From Planctomycetota bacterium (lineage in GTDB: Bacteria > Planctomycetota > Phycisphaerae > Sedimentisphaerales > Anaerobacaceae): a stretch of 33,212 nucleotides of DNA. This document shows, piece after piece, positions 1 to 9,101 of this stretch (position 1 is its first letter; every line of letters starts with the position of its first letter). Location of the stretch: NCBI GenBank assembly GCA_022567055.1, contig JADFHU010000002.1, positions 1 to 33,212 of the forward strand, in the 5' to 3' direction. The notes under the pieces were generated by a model. It was not told the DNA's origin, searched no databases, and saw only the letters and a list, made by a program, of their open reading frames with translations. The position numbers and the translations under genes are program-made.

Positions 1-1373
1 GAGGCATCGAAATGGTGTGGGCCAAGAGCGGCGATCCGACGGACACCTGGCTTTCCTTCGCACGGCAATGCGAGCTGGTCACGACCGGGGGCATCCCTGA
101 GAAACGGCCCGCCAAAAGAGCCGTCGCGCTGTGCGTCGAGTCCATCGGGGTGGCCTTCCAGGAGTTCACGATTCCTGCCGTGGGCTCTCAAGAGACCGAG
201 GCCATGGTCCGGATGCAGGCCGAGACACGATTGCCGCTTCCCATCGAACAAATGGACATCGCCTGGCGTACCCGGCCGGGGACGGCCGGTCAGTGTTCGG
301 TGACCCTGGCGGCGGCCCGGAAGGGATTGCTCCAATCCGTCGCCGATCAACTCCATCAGATCGATCCCACGGAGATGGTATTGGAGGCCGAGGCACTCGT
401 GGCGCTGTGGAAACACCTCTGTTCGCACGAGTCCCTGGATTCGGTGTTGATCGATGTGACGTCACGGCGGACCCTGGTCTGCAACGTAGCTGAGGGCGGT
501 CTTGTTGACGCCACGGTGATGGATGTGGGGTGGGCCGATGTGGAGCCGTCCCTGTGGCCCAGGGAGGGGCTGCCCTCAGAGGCACCGAGTCCATTTGAGG
601 TGTTTGTCCAGGACCTCCGGGACATCCTGGACGGATACGGTTCCGAGGCCGGTGCCCGTGAGGTTTATGTCTCGACGGATACCCCTGAGCAGGTGACTCT
701 GCTGGCTCAGTGCCTGGACGCCAAAGGCCTGTCCGTGGCACCCTTGCAGCCGGATCAGGAGCGCCTCGTCACGCACTCCGAATCGGACACCCTCGACCTG
801 ATCTTTGAGTACCGTCTGGCCCTGGGTGCGGCACTCGCCTGCCTGGACAGCGACACCAAACGCCTGCGGCTATTCGATCGGTACTGTGCGGCGCCCGCCC
901 AGAACGCCAAGAGGCGACGATCCATCACGCCAGGCGCCGCGGCTGCGGTGGCGGTGATTGCCACGGCGATCATGTTGGCGGGGCTCTATGGGATCGATGT
1001 GGTCAAGGCCCAACGGCTCGAGGAATTGACCCAGGGCGCGGATCTGAGACAGATACTGCAAGAGAAGGCCTACCAGAAAGAGATCGCACGGCGGCGTCTG
1101 AATGTTCTGGCCTTGCTCCAGGAGATGGGCGCGGCGGAGGGGTCCGGTATCGTCCTGGACAGCTTGCACTTTAAGGAAGGGCAGGCCATCACGGTAGAGG
1201 GCCGAGCCGACAAGGAAGACCAGCTACACACCTTTCAAGAGGGGCTCCTGGGTCAACGGGGGATAAGCAAGGTCATTCTGGCACGCCCGTCTTTCGATAA
1301 GAAGACGAAGAAATTCGGGTTTACGCTGACCTTCCACTACAAGACCTTCACGCTAAAGAGCGCGAAGTCCTAG
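1..1373 (+). CDS. GspL/PilM-like type II secretion/type IV pilus assembly protein, probably 5'-truncated by the window edge
   Basis: 453-aa ORF from 12; the frame stays open to the window edge. PilM/GspL-like segment (FTIPAVGSQETEAMVRMQAETRLPLPIEQM), then one TM (AAAVAVIATAIMLAGLYGI) and a PilN-like periplasmic tail. The N-terminal actin-like subdomain seems to be missing, so the true start is probably upstream. Confidence 0.7.
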   Translation, partial: GIEMVWAKSGDPTDTWLSFARQCELVTTGGIPEKRPAKRAVALCVESIGVAFQEFTIPAVGSQETEAMVRMQAETRLPLPIEQMDIAWRTRPGTAGQCSVTLAAARKGLLQSVADQLHQIDPTEMVLEAEALVALWKHLCSHESLDSVLIDVTSRRTLVCNVAEGGLVDATVMDVGWADVEPSLWPREGLPSEAPSPFEVFVQDLRDILDGYGSEAGAREVYVSTDTPEQVTLLAQCLDAKGLSVAPLQPDQERLVTHSESDTLDLIFEYRLALGAALACLDSDTKRLRLFDRYCAAPAQNAKRRRSITPGAAAAVAVIATAIMLAGLYGIDVVKAQRLEELTQGADLRQILQEKAYQKEIARRRLNVLALLQEMGAAEGSGIVLDSLHFKEGQAITVEGRADKEDQLHTFQEGLLGQRGISKVILARPSFDKKTKKFGFTLTFHYKTFTLKSAKS

Positions 1374-1405
1374 TATTGGTATTCAGTTAAAGGACATCCG
1401 CGGCA

Positions 1406-1933
1406 ATGCAATTGGCAGAGAGAGACAAACGAAGCATCAAGATTGGGGCTGCCTGCTTGGTGGCGATGGTCATGGCCGTGTATATGCCTCGGTGGCTGAA
1501 CCACTGGCGCGACCTTCGACGTTCCATTCACCAATCGGAGACGCTCCTTCAAGATGCAGCGCAGGGGACGGGACCCAAGCAGGCGGCCCTGTTGGCCATC
1601 GTGCCCACCTTCAAGATGCCCGAGGCCGAGGAGAAGCAGAAGTTTCTGTTCAGGGACCGCATGAGTACCCTCATCAAGAAGAGCGGCATCAAGGCGGAAC
1701 CGCTCCAACTGGACAGCAAAGGCAAGCGACGCGGCTCGGGTTATCAACGGTTGTTGTTGCATGTCAAGGGCAAGTGCAAGTTCGGGCAACTGCTCGATTT
1801 TCTGGTGTCGCTGAAGACCAATCCCTACTTCGTCGGGATCGAGACGCTGAAAATAGACTGTGACCCGAAGAAGCCCTCGAAAAATCGGGGCGACATCGAC
1901 ATCGAACTGGTCCTATCAACCTACGCGAAATGA
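1406..1933 (+). CDS. GspM/PilO-like inner-membrane protein
   Basis: 175 aa with an N-terminal TM segment, coiled/ferredoxin-like periplasmic region, position between GspL-like and GspC-like genes, and 4-nt overlap with the next ORF. Confidence 0.6.
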   Translation: MQLAERDKRSIKIGAACLVAMVMAVYMPRWLNHWRDLRRSIHQSETLLQDAAQGTGPKQAALLAIVPTFKMPEAEEKQKFLFRDRMSTLIKKSGIKAEPLQLDSKGKRRGSGYQRLLLHVKGKCKFGQLLDFLVSLKTNPYFVGIETLKIDCDPKKPSKNRGDIDIELVLSTYAK

Positions 1934-2586
1934 CGAACCCAGCCATGAGAACCCGAACAGGCAAGCAAGACCGGCAGTACCTCGCAGGACTGTTACTCGC
2001 AGCCGCGGCCCTGAGTATCGCGTTTCTGATCGCCCACGGCCTGCGATTCTTCCTAGCCGAGCGGGTGACCTCTCTGACACTCCGGAGCCTGACGGCCGAC
2101 GAACCCAATGAAGCGACCGTGAAAGCGTATCTGGCCCAGGACTTCAACAGCGTGGCGCAACTGAAAAAGAGCAACCTCTTCGCACCCGCGCCCCCCAAGC
2201 GAAATCCGGTGGCCGCGGTGCAAGGCATCATGGGACAGTCGGCGTTGATCAACGGCAAATGGTACAGCGTGGGGGACAAGGTCAAGGACGCCAAAATCGT
2301 GGCCATCGAATCGACGTTGGTGACAGTCGAATGGGAGGGTAAGAAGAGCACCTTCGCACCCATTGACGGCGGGTCGGCCGGTCCTTCTCCTGGGGGCCCG
2401 CCCGGACGTGCGGGACGCCCGGCACGCCCTGGAGGTCAGGGTCGTAGAGCCGGTCCCAAGGTGGGACCTGGCCCTAAACCGACTGCCGGGCGGGCGAAGG
2501 ACTTTTCACCTGCGGATATCGCCGGACTCAAGGAAATGTCGCCTGAGGAAAGGAAAGCCGCCATGGTTCAGTTTATGAATCGATAG
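1930..2586 (+). CDS. GspC/PilP-like protein with HR-type domain and Gly/Pro/Arg-rich linker
   Basis: 218 aa. N-terminal TM, KKSNLFAPAPPKRNPVAAVQGIMGQSALINGKWYSVGDKVKDAKIVAIESTLVTVEWEGKK resembles GspC/PilP HR domains. Lies directly upstream of the secretin. Confidence 0.65.
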   Translation: MTNPAMRTRTGKQDRQYLAGLLLAAAALSIAFLIAHGLRFFLAERVTSLTLRSLTADEPNEATVKAYLAQDFNSVAQLKKSNLFAPAPPKRNPVAAVQGIMGQSALINGKWYSVGDKVKDAKIVAIESTLVTVEWEGKKSTFAPIDGGSAGPSPGGPPGRAGRPARPGGQGRRAGPKVGPGPKPTAGRAKDFSPADIAGLKEMSPEERKAAMVQFMNR

Positions 2587-2726
2587 GAGCTGAAGAAATC
2601 AAGCTCGGGGCACGCGACAGGGCGGGACATCTCTGGCGAGCCTCTTGAACGGCTGGTTGGGTCGGCTCTGCCGGGATCTATGTCACTTCGTCGCAGTGAA
2701 GTCACAATGAAAGAGAGGTTTCTAAA

Positions 2727-5700
2727 GTGAAACGGTCAAAACTATTCCTAATGCTTTGCGTACTGGCCCTATCGGCCCTGATGATCTGGCGGATCGGCTT
2801 CCACGACCTCCAATCGTCGGCTCAGACGATCCTCTCACTGGTCCGGTCCGCCGCAGCGGCCGAGGCACCCGAGGCGGACCGCGCGGATGCCGAACCCAAC
2901 GCCGCCACCCCGGCGCCGAAGCAAGCAACAGAGGAAGAAAAAGAAGAGCCTTCTGATCCCAATTCAGAGCAGGTGACAGCCAATACCGAGACACCGCCTG
3001 CGCCTGCGGATGCCAACGAGGCCAATTCGGAAGCGGAATCGGAAGAGGAACCCCTCGAAGCCTTGAATCTGAAAGATGTAGAGGTCAAAGACCTCATCGA
3101 GAAACTGGCCAAATGGACCGACAAGGCGATCATCCCCGACGAGAAGGTCATGAAGCAGAAGATCACCATCTACGCGCCGCACAAGGTGACACGCAAGGAG
3201 GCGCTGGCCTTGATCTATAGCGCCCTGCGGACAAAGGGCTTTGTCGCGGAACACACCGACAATGTCATCTATCTGAAGCCCATTGACAAGGCCAAGCTGG
3301 GGCAGGTCCCGACGGTGGGGTCCGACGAGCACCTGGCCCTGTTCGAGAACAAAGAGCAGATCGTACAGAAGTTCTTCAAACTCAAGAACTACAGTCCCTC
3401 CCGCATGGGCGAAATCCTGGCGCCACTGGTGGGAGAATATGGCGACGTCAGTGCCGATGAGATTACGGGAACCGTGATCGTGATCGACACGGTGGCCAAT
3501 TTGATTCGCATCAAGGGGGTGATCGCCGAGTTTGATGTGCCCGAGGCCGAGCAGTCCGTGTCGGAAGTGATCCAGGTTCATAACGGTGATCCGATCGAGA
3601 TTGTGCAGCTCATCCGGATCTTGATGGGAGGCGAGACACCGGCGCGGCCGCGGTCCAGCAGCAGCAGTTCGCGCTCGTCGTCAAGCCGGGGTATCATTCG
3701 CTTTAGTCCTGGTGGCTCAAGAAGCTCCAGTTCCTCGAAGAAGTCCAAGCCTGCTTCCTCTCCCATCATGGGCAAGAGCCAGGTGCCCATCTATCTGCAT
3801 GCAGAACCCCGCAGGAACTGGATCATCGCCCGAGCCTCGGCCCAGGACATGGTGGTGGTCAAGGAATGGGTCCAGAAACTCGATGTCGCCGAGCCCGTCG
3901 TATCGGAGTACGAGACGGTTTCCGTGGTGTATGCCGATGCGCGGGAAGTCGCCACTCGCATCGAGAGTGCCCTGGCGGAGATGCCGGGCAGCGCACTGCA
4001 ACCGAGTATCCTGGTCCGCTCTCTGGAGCAGTCCCGTCAGATCCTGATCATCGGTCGCAAGGATCTGCGGGAGATGGTCAAGAAGCTCATCGCGGAGATC
4101 GATATCCCTCCGGGAGAATTCGAAACGAAGACTTTTGACCTGAAGTATGTTGACTCCACTCAGATCAAGGAAAACATCGACAGCCTCTACGGTCAGGAAG
4201 GGCCGACCGGCTACAATGACTATTACTATTATCGATATGGGCCGGGCAGTCAGAACAATCCGGGAGACATGGTCAAGGTCATTGATTTTCCCATGATGCA
4301 GCAGGTGACGGTCATCTGTGCACCCGTCAAGATGAGAAGGATCGAAGAGCAGATCGAGGAGTGGGATCAGCCTCTGGATGTGGATGAGGTGAAACCGCGT
4401 TTCGTGGAAGTTCGAAACTCGGACCCCCAGCAGATCGCCACGCTCCTGACCAATCTCTTTAGCGAGGACGCTTCCTCTGTTAATGACTTTTTCCGTGTCT
4501 ACTACTATGGGGACAACTCCGACTCGAAGAAAAAGATCATCGGGCCCCTCTACGGGCAACTCACCTTCGAACATGTCCCCGGTACCAAGAAGATCATCAT
4601 TATCAGCAAGATTCCCGAGGCCTACGATGTCATCATCGATCTGGTCCGTGAGCTGGACGCGGCGGAGATGGCCGAAGTCCCCAACGTGATCCGCCTCAAG
4701 TATGCCGATCCGGAGGCCTTGGCGGAGCGACTGAACGCCCTGTTCAACGAGTCCGGAACGAATGCCTCGATCCGCTTCGACCGTCGGGGACTCAGTGACA
4801 TGGCCACCGGGGGTGGGCAGGGGAGCGACAACCAGAACAACAACAATCGAAACCAAAACAACAACAATAACAACAACAATGATTCGGACAGCTACCGGCC
4901 CTGGTGGAATGAGCAACGGCCGGGCATTGACGAAGAGCCGATCAGCAATGTGATCGGTAAGGTTCGCTTCATTCCCGATACGCACAGCAAATCGATCCTG
5001 GTGCTGGCCCCGCCGGAGTTTATGGAGAACATCGAAAACCTTGTGCGTGAGCTGGATGTCCCCGGCAAGCAGGTCCTGATCAAGGTGGTCATCGTGGAGG
5101 TGGAGCACTCGAGCTTGACCAGTCTGGGCGTGCGATTGTCCTCAAACCCTGGCGCCTTTCCGGCCGTGGGGGAGTCCGGCGTATTGGCCTTGACACAACT
5201 CACTCAGTTGTTCACAGAAGGATCCGCCGCGGCCGCGGCGCGGACCACCTCGCCCCTGAGCGCCGTCGGCACCGGCACCGGTAGCATTGTGGGGGGAACG
5301 GCCGATGTCTACGCCATGGTCGATTTTCTGGCCAAGACGGTCGATGCCAAGATTCTCAATCAGCAGTCTCTCTGGACCAAAGACAACGAAGAGGCCAGCT
5401 TCTTCAAGGGAGATCTCGTGGCCTTCAACGCCGGATCCACGGTCGGGACCGGCGGATTTTCCACCCAAAACATTGTCTTCGACCGGGTCGGTATGTGGCT
5501 ACAGATTCGTCCCAGTATCACGCCCGAGGACCGCGTGGACATGGAGATTCGCGTGACGCTGTCACAACTCAAGAGCGAGACCGTGAATGGGCAACCGGTC
5601 CGGGGCGAGATGGAGACCACCACCAAGATGATTGTCGAGAATGGCGAGACGCTGATGATGGCCGGTATTCTCTTCCAGAAGGACAGCCACATCGCCCTCA

Positions 5701-5933
5701 AGGTGCCCCTGCTGGGGGATATTCCCCTCCTCGGGGCCTTGTTCAAACACAAGGAGTTGATTCAATCGAACACCGAACTCATTGTCTTCATCACGCCCCA
5801 GGTCGTCGGCGTGACAGAGGGCAGGGCCGAGAAGACAGCCGAGCTGATGCAAGAGCCCCTGGAGATACTCGGCGGCGTCGAGGCCCAGATGGATGAGATG
5901 TTTGAGCAGGAGGACGTCTACGACGATGACTAG
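2727..5933 (+). CDS. GspD-like secretin with expanded N-domain array
   Basis: 1068 aa from GTG with RBS agagagg at 2712-2718. Signal/TM start, N0-like module, repeated N1-like modules, C-terminal secretin motif (KVPLLGDIPLLGALFKHKELIQSNTELIVFITPQVV). Confidence 0.9.
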   Translation: MKRSKLFLMLCVLALSALMIWRIGFHDLQSSAQTILSLVRSAAAAEAPEADRADAEPNAATPAPKQATEEEKEEPSDPNSEQVTANTETPPAPADANEANSEAESEEEPLEALNLKDVEVKDLIEKLAKWTDKAIIPDEKVMKQKITIYAPHKVTRKEALALIYSALRTKGFVAEHTDNVIYLKPIDKAKLGQVPTVGSDEHLALFENKEQIVQKFFKLKNYSPSRMGEILAPLVGEYGDVSADEITGTVIVIDTVANLIRIKGVIAEFDVPEAEQSVSEVIQVHNGDPIEIVQLIRILMGGETPARPRSSSSSSRSSSSRGIIRFSPGGSRSSSSSKKSKPASSPIMGKSQVPIYLHAEPRRNWIIARASAQDMVVVKEWVQKLDVAEPVVSEYETVSVVYADAREVATRIESALAEMPGSALQPSILVRSLEQSRQILIIGRKDLREMVKKLIAEIDIPPGEFETKTFDLKYVDSTQIKENIDSLYGQEGPTGYNDYYYYRYGPGSQNNPGDMVKVIDFPMMQQVTVICAPVKMRRIEEQIEEWDQPLDVDEVKPRFVEVRNSDPQQIATLLTNLFSEDASSVNDFFRVYYYGDNSDSKKKIIGPLYGQLTFEHVPGTKKIIIISKIPEAYDVIIDLVRELDAAEMAEVPNVIRLKYADPEALAERLNALFNESGTNASIRFDRRGLSDMATGGGQGSDNQNNNNRNQNNNNNNNNDSDSYRPWWNEQRPGIDEEPISNVIGKVRFIPDTHSKSILVLAPPEFMENIENLVRELDVPGKQVLIKVVIVEVEHSSLTSLGVRLSSNPGAFPAVGESGVLALTQLTQLFTEGSAAAAARTTSPLSAVGTGTGSIVGGTADVYAMVDFLAKTVDAKILNQQSLWTKDNEEASFFKGDLVAFNAGSTVGTGGFSTQNIVFDRVGMWLQIRPSITPEDRVDMEIRVTLSQLKSETVNGQPVRGEMETTTKMIVENGETLMMAGILFQKDSHIALKVPLLGDIPLLGALFKHKELIQSNTELIVFITPQVVGVTEGRAEKTAELMQEPLEILGGVEAQMDEMFEQEDVYDDD
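4829..4880 (+). repeat. AAC/AAT trinucleotide-like tract encoding Asn-rich linker
   Basis: aaccagaacaacaacaatcgaaaccaaaacaacaacaataacaacaacaat, encoding NQNNNNRNQNNNNNNNN inside the secretin. Confidence 0.85.
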
Positions 5934-5978
5934 GGCCTGTGATCCTGCAGATCTTGCGTTTCATCTCTTCGGTCCTCT

Positions 5979-8900
5979 CTATGTGTGCGAGGCATGCTTT
6001 CGTTCCAAACGCTCTTCAATCCAAACGTAGACCGCGGGAATGACAAAGAGCGTGAGCAAGGTCGAGGTGGTGAGTCCAAATACCACAACCGTGGCCAAGG
6101 GGCGCTGCACATCGGCCCCGATGCCACGGGCCAGCAGCAAGGGCAGAAGGCCCAACACGGTGGTCATCGCGGTCATCAGAACCGGTCGAAGACGCAATAA
6201 TGCTCCTTCCTGCACGGCTTCGATGACCGATTTACCGCGCTTACGGAGATCATTGAAGTAGGTGACCAACACCATGCCATTCTGGACGGCGATGCCAAAT
6301 AGAGCGATAAACCCTACCGAAGCCGGCACCGAGAGATACTCGCCTGTCACCACCAATCCGATGATCCCGCCGATGAGCGCGAGAGGTACGTTGACGACGA
6401 TAATCAGGGCATGTCGCATTTGTCCGAACGACATCCATAACATCATAAATACCAGGCCAATGACGGTTGGAACGATGATGGACAATCGTTTCATGGCCCG
6501 CTGCTGGTTCTCGAACTGACCGCCATACTCAATGGTGTAACCAGGCGGTAGTTGCACCTGCTCGGAAATCCGCTTCTGGATATCGGATACGACACTGCCC
6601 ATATCCCGGCCACGGACATTCCCCTGGACAATCCAGCGTCGTTGGTTTTTCTCCCGATTGATTTGAAGGGGTCCGATCACCTGTCGCACCTTGGCGACCT
6701 GTGACAGCGGAATCACGTTTCCTTTGCTGGTTGGAACCAGGACGTTACCGATGGCTTCCGGATCAGTGCGATAGGCTTCCTGGAAGCGCATGTGGATCCC
6801 GAAGCGACGGGTGTTGAGATAGATGTAGTCGATGACTTCGCCGCCGATCGCCAACTCCACCATCTCCATGATCTTGCCGACCGTCACACCGTATCGAGCA
6901 CATGCCTCACGGTCGGCGACCACCTGGACCTGGGGTTGACCAAAGCTCTGTTCAATAGACAGGTCGACGAGGCCGGGAATGGTGTCAATCGCGTCTCGAA
7001 TCTCTTCTGATTTCCGGCGAAGCACATTCAAGTCCTCGCCGTACACTTTGATGGCAAGCTGGGCCCTGATGCCGGAGAGAAGTTCGTCGAAGGCATTCTG
7101 AATCGGTTGGGTGAAGTTGAGTTGCACGCCGGGAAACGGCTTTAGCTTCGCATTGAGACCGTTTATCAATTCCTCTTTGCTGCGATATCCTTTCCATTCG
7201 CGTAACGGTTTCAGTGTTATGTGTATTTCCGCATAGTTGACCGGATGGGGGTGGCTGCCGGCTTCAGGACGTCCAACGCGTGAAATGGTTTCCTCAACCG
7301 CGTCGAACTGCACAATCTCCCTCTCCATCTCCATGATGAGTTCGGTGCCCTTTTCAAGGGAGATAGAGGGCGCCATAGTCACACCGATGAGGATAGATCC
7401 CTCTTCTAGGGTGGGAATAAACTCCGTCCCCAAGAAGGGCACGACCGCCATACTGGCCATAAAGATAAGAAGAGCGGCAGCCATCACACCAAACTTCCAC
7501 CGCAGGGTAGCGGCCAGCAACGGTCCGTAGATCCCTTTCAGACCCCGTACCCATCTCAGCTCTCGGTACGATTGTTGTTTGAGCAGGAACAAGGACAGGA
7601 CCGGTGCAACGACGATAGCCACCCAGAGGGATCCGAAAAGAGCAAAGGCTATGGTGAACGCCATGGGCGAAAACATTTTTCCTTCCACCCCTTCCAGCGT
7701 GAACAAGGGCAAGAAAACGATGATGATAATGACGATGGAGAAGACAATCGGACGACTCACCTCGCGCGCCGCATCGCAAATAACCGTTGCCTTGCTCTTT
7801 CCTTGTTCTTTTCGCACGCCGAGATGTCGGAAGAGATTCTCGACCATGACAATGGCGCCATCGCCCAACATACCAATGGCGATCGCAATTCCCCCCAATG
7901 ACATCAGATTGGCGGAAATGCCCTGTACGCCCATGCCTAGCACCGCAACCAACGCACAAATCGGTAATGAAAGCGCTACGATGAAGGCGCTGCGGAGATT
8001 CCCCAGAAACAGCACCAGCGTCATGATGACCAGTAAGCCCCCTATGAGTAGGGATTTCTTCACTGTCCAGGTGGCCTCCCGGACCAGTTCAGCCTGTTCG
8101 TAGTACGGAATCAGCTCGACTCCCTCGGGAAGCGCTTTCTTGACTTGGTCTATTTTTTCATAGAGTCGATGAATCACATCAGAGGTGTTCTCACCGAAGA
8201 GCTTGAGAACCATACCGGAAACGACTTCTCTCTCGCCGTTGTGGGTAACCACGCCTCGTCGAATCTCATTGCCATATTCGATCTCCGCCAGGTCTGACAG
8301 CAGGACGGGGCGACCCTCCTCTTCCTTCACGGCGATGTTGCGGATGTCCTGGAGGTTCTCCACCAACCCAATACCTCGGACGAGATGCTCTTCGGATCCC
8401 AGCACAAGAAACTGACCGCCCACGTTGCGGTTGTTTTCAGTGACAGCGTCAACCAGATCTTTCAGTGTGAGATCATACTTCAATAACGCGTTGGGGTTGA
8501 CCCGAATCTGGTACTGCAGCACATGACCACCGATCGATAAAATGTCGGTCACCCCGGGAACGGTTTGAAGCTGAAACTTGACGACCCAATCGTTCAACTC
8601 TCGCAGCCAAGTGTCCACCTCCTTACCGTCCGTATCCACCTTCTCCGCGTCTGCTGTCAGATAGTAGAGGAATATCTGACCCAGTCCCGTAGAGATGGGA
8701 CCCAGGGCCGGTGGTTCATCCGTCTCCGGGAGTTCCGCCATGACACTCGATAACCTCTCGCCAACAAGCTGTCGGGCAAAGTAGATATCCGTAGTGTCTT
8801 TAAAGTACACATAAATCACGGCCATGCCGAATGCGGATGTCGACTTGATCTGTGTGACATCCGGAAGACCATTCATGGCCGACTCGATAGGGTAAGTGAT

Positions 8901-9092
8901 GAGCCGTTCAATCTCTTCCGGTGCCATCCCGTGCCCTTCGGCAAAGACAGGCACCATGATCGGAGAGATATCCGGAAAGGCATCCACCGGCATATGTTTA
9001 TACTGATAGATCCCCGTGCCTATCAGCGCGACCACCGTGAAAATCACGAGTCCCGGCAATTTCAATGCGGATTCAGTAATCTTGTCTATCAT
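5979..9092 (-). CDS. Heavy-metal efflux RND transporter, CusA/CzcA family
   Basis: 1037 aa. N-terminal KLPGLVIFTVVALIGTGIYQYKHMPVDAFPDISP, GMLGDGAIVMVENLFRH, C-terminal RPVLMTAMTTVLGLLPLLLARGIGADVQRPLATVVVFGL; typical HME-RND. Confidence 0.95.
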   Translation of the reverse strand: MIDKITESALKLPGLVIFTVVALIGTGIYQYKHMPVDAFPDISPIMVPVFAEGHGMAPEEIERLITYPIESAMNGLPDVTQIKSTSAFGMAVIYVYFKDTTDIYFARQLVGERLSSVMAELPETDEPPALGPISTGLGQIFLYYLTADAEKVDTDGKEVDTWLRELNDWVVKFQLQTVPGVTDILSIGGHVLQYQIRVNPNALLKYDLTLKDLVDAVTENNRNVGGQFLVLGSEEHLVRGIGLVENLQDIRNIAVKEEEGRPVLLSDLAEIEYGNEIRRGVVTHNGEREVVSGMVLKLFGENTSDVIHRLYEKIDQVKKALPEGVELIPYYEQAELVREATWTVKKSLLIGGLLVIMTLVLFLGNLRSAFIVALSLPICALVAVLGMGVQGISANLMSLGGIAIAIGMLGDGAIVMVENLFRHLGVRKEQGKSKATVICDAAREVSRPIVFSIVIIIIVFLPLFTLEGVEGKMFSPMAFTIAFALFGSLWVAIVVAPVLSLFLLKQQSYRELRWVRGLKGIYGPLLAATLRWKFGVMAAALLIFMASMAVVPFLGTEFIPTLEEGSILIGVTMAPSISLEKGTELIMEMEREIVQFDAVEETISRVGRPEAGSHPHPVNYAEIHITLKPLREWKGYRSKEELINGLNAKLKPFPGVQLNFTQPIQNAFDELLSGIRAQLAIKVYGEDLNVLRRKSEEIRDAIDTIPGLVDLSIEQSFGQPQVQVVADREACARYGVTVGKIMEMVELAIGGEVIDYIYLNTRRFGIHMRFQEAYRTDPEAIGNVLVPTSKGNVIPLSQVAKVRQVIGPLQINREKNQRRWIVQGNVRGRDMGSVVSDIQKRISEQVQLPPGYTIEYGGQFENQQRAMKRLSIIVPTVIGLVFMMLWMSFGQMRHALIIVVNVPLALIGGIIGLVVTGEYLSVPASVGFIALFGIAVQNGMVLVTYFNDLRKRGKSVIEAVQEGALLRLRPVLMTAMTTVLGLLPLLLARGIGADVQRPLATVVVFGLTTSTLLTLFVIPAVYVWIEERLERKHASHT

Positions 9093-9101
9093 GGCGGTCC
9101 C

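Noticed and set aside
3717-5108. 463-aa antisense ORF within the secretin gene, including a Val/Ile-rich run
   Set aside because: Antisense of a clear secretin coding region. The hydrophobic run is the complement of Asn AAC/AAT codons, and there is no family similarity.
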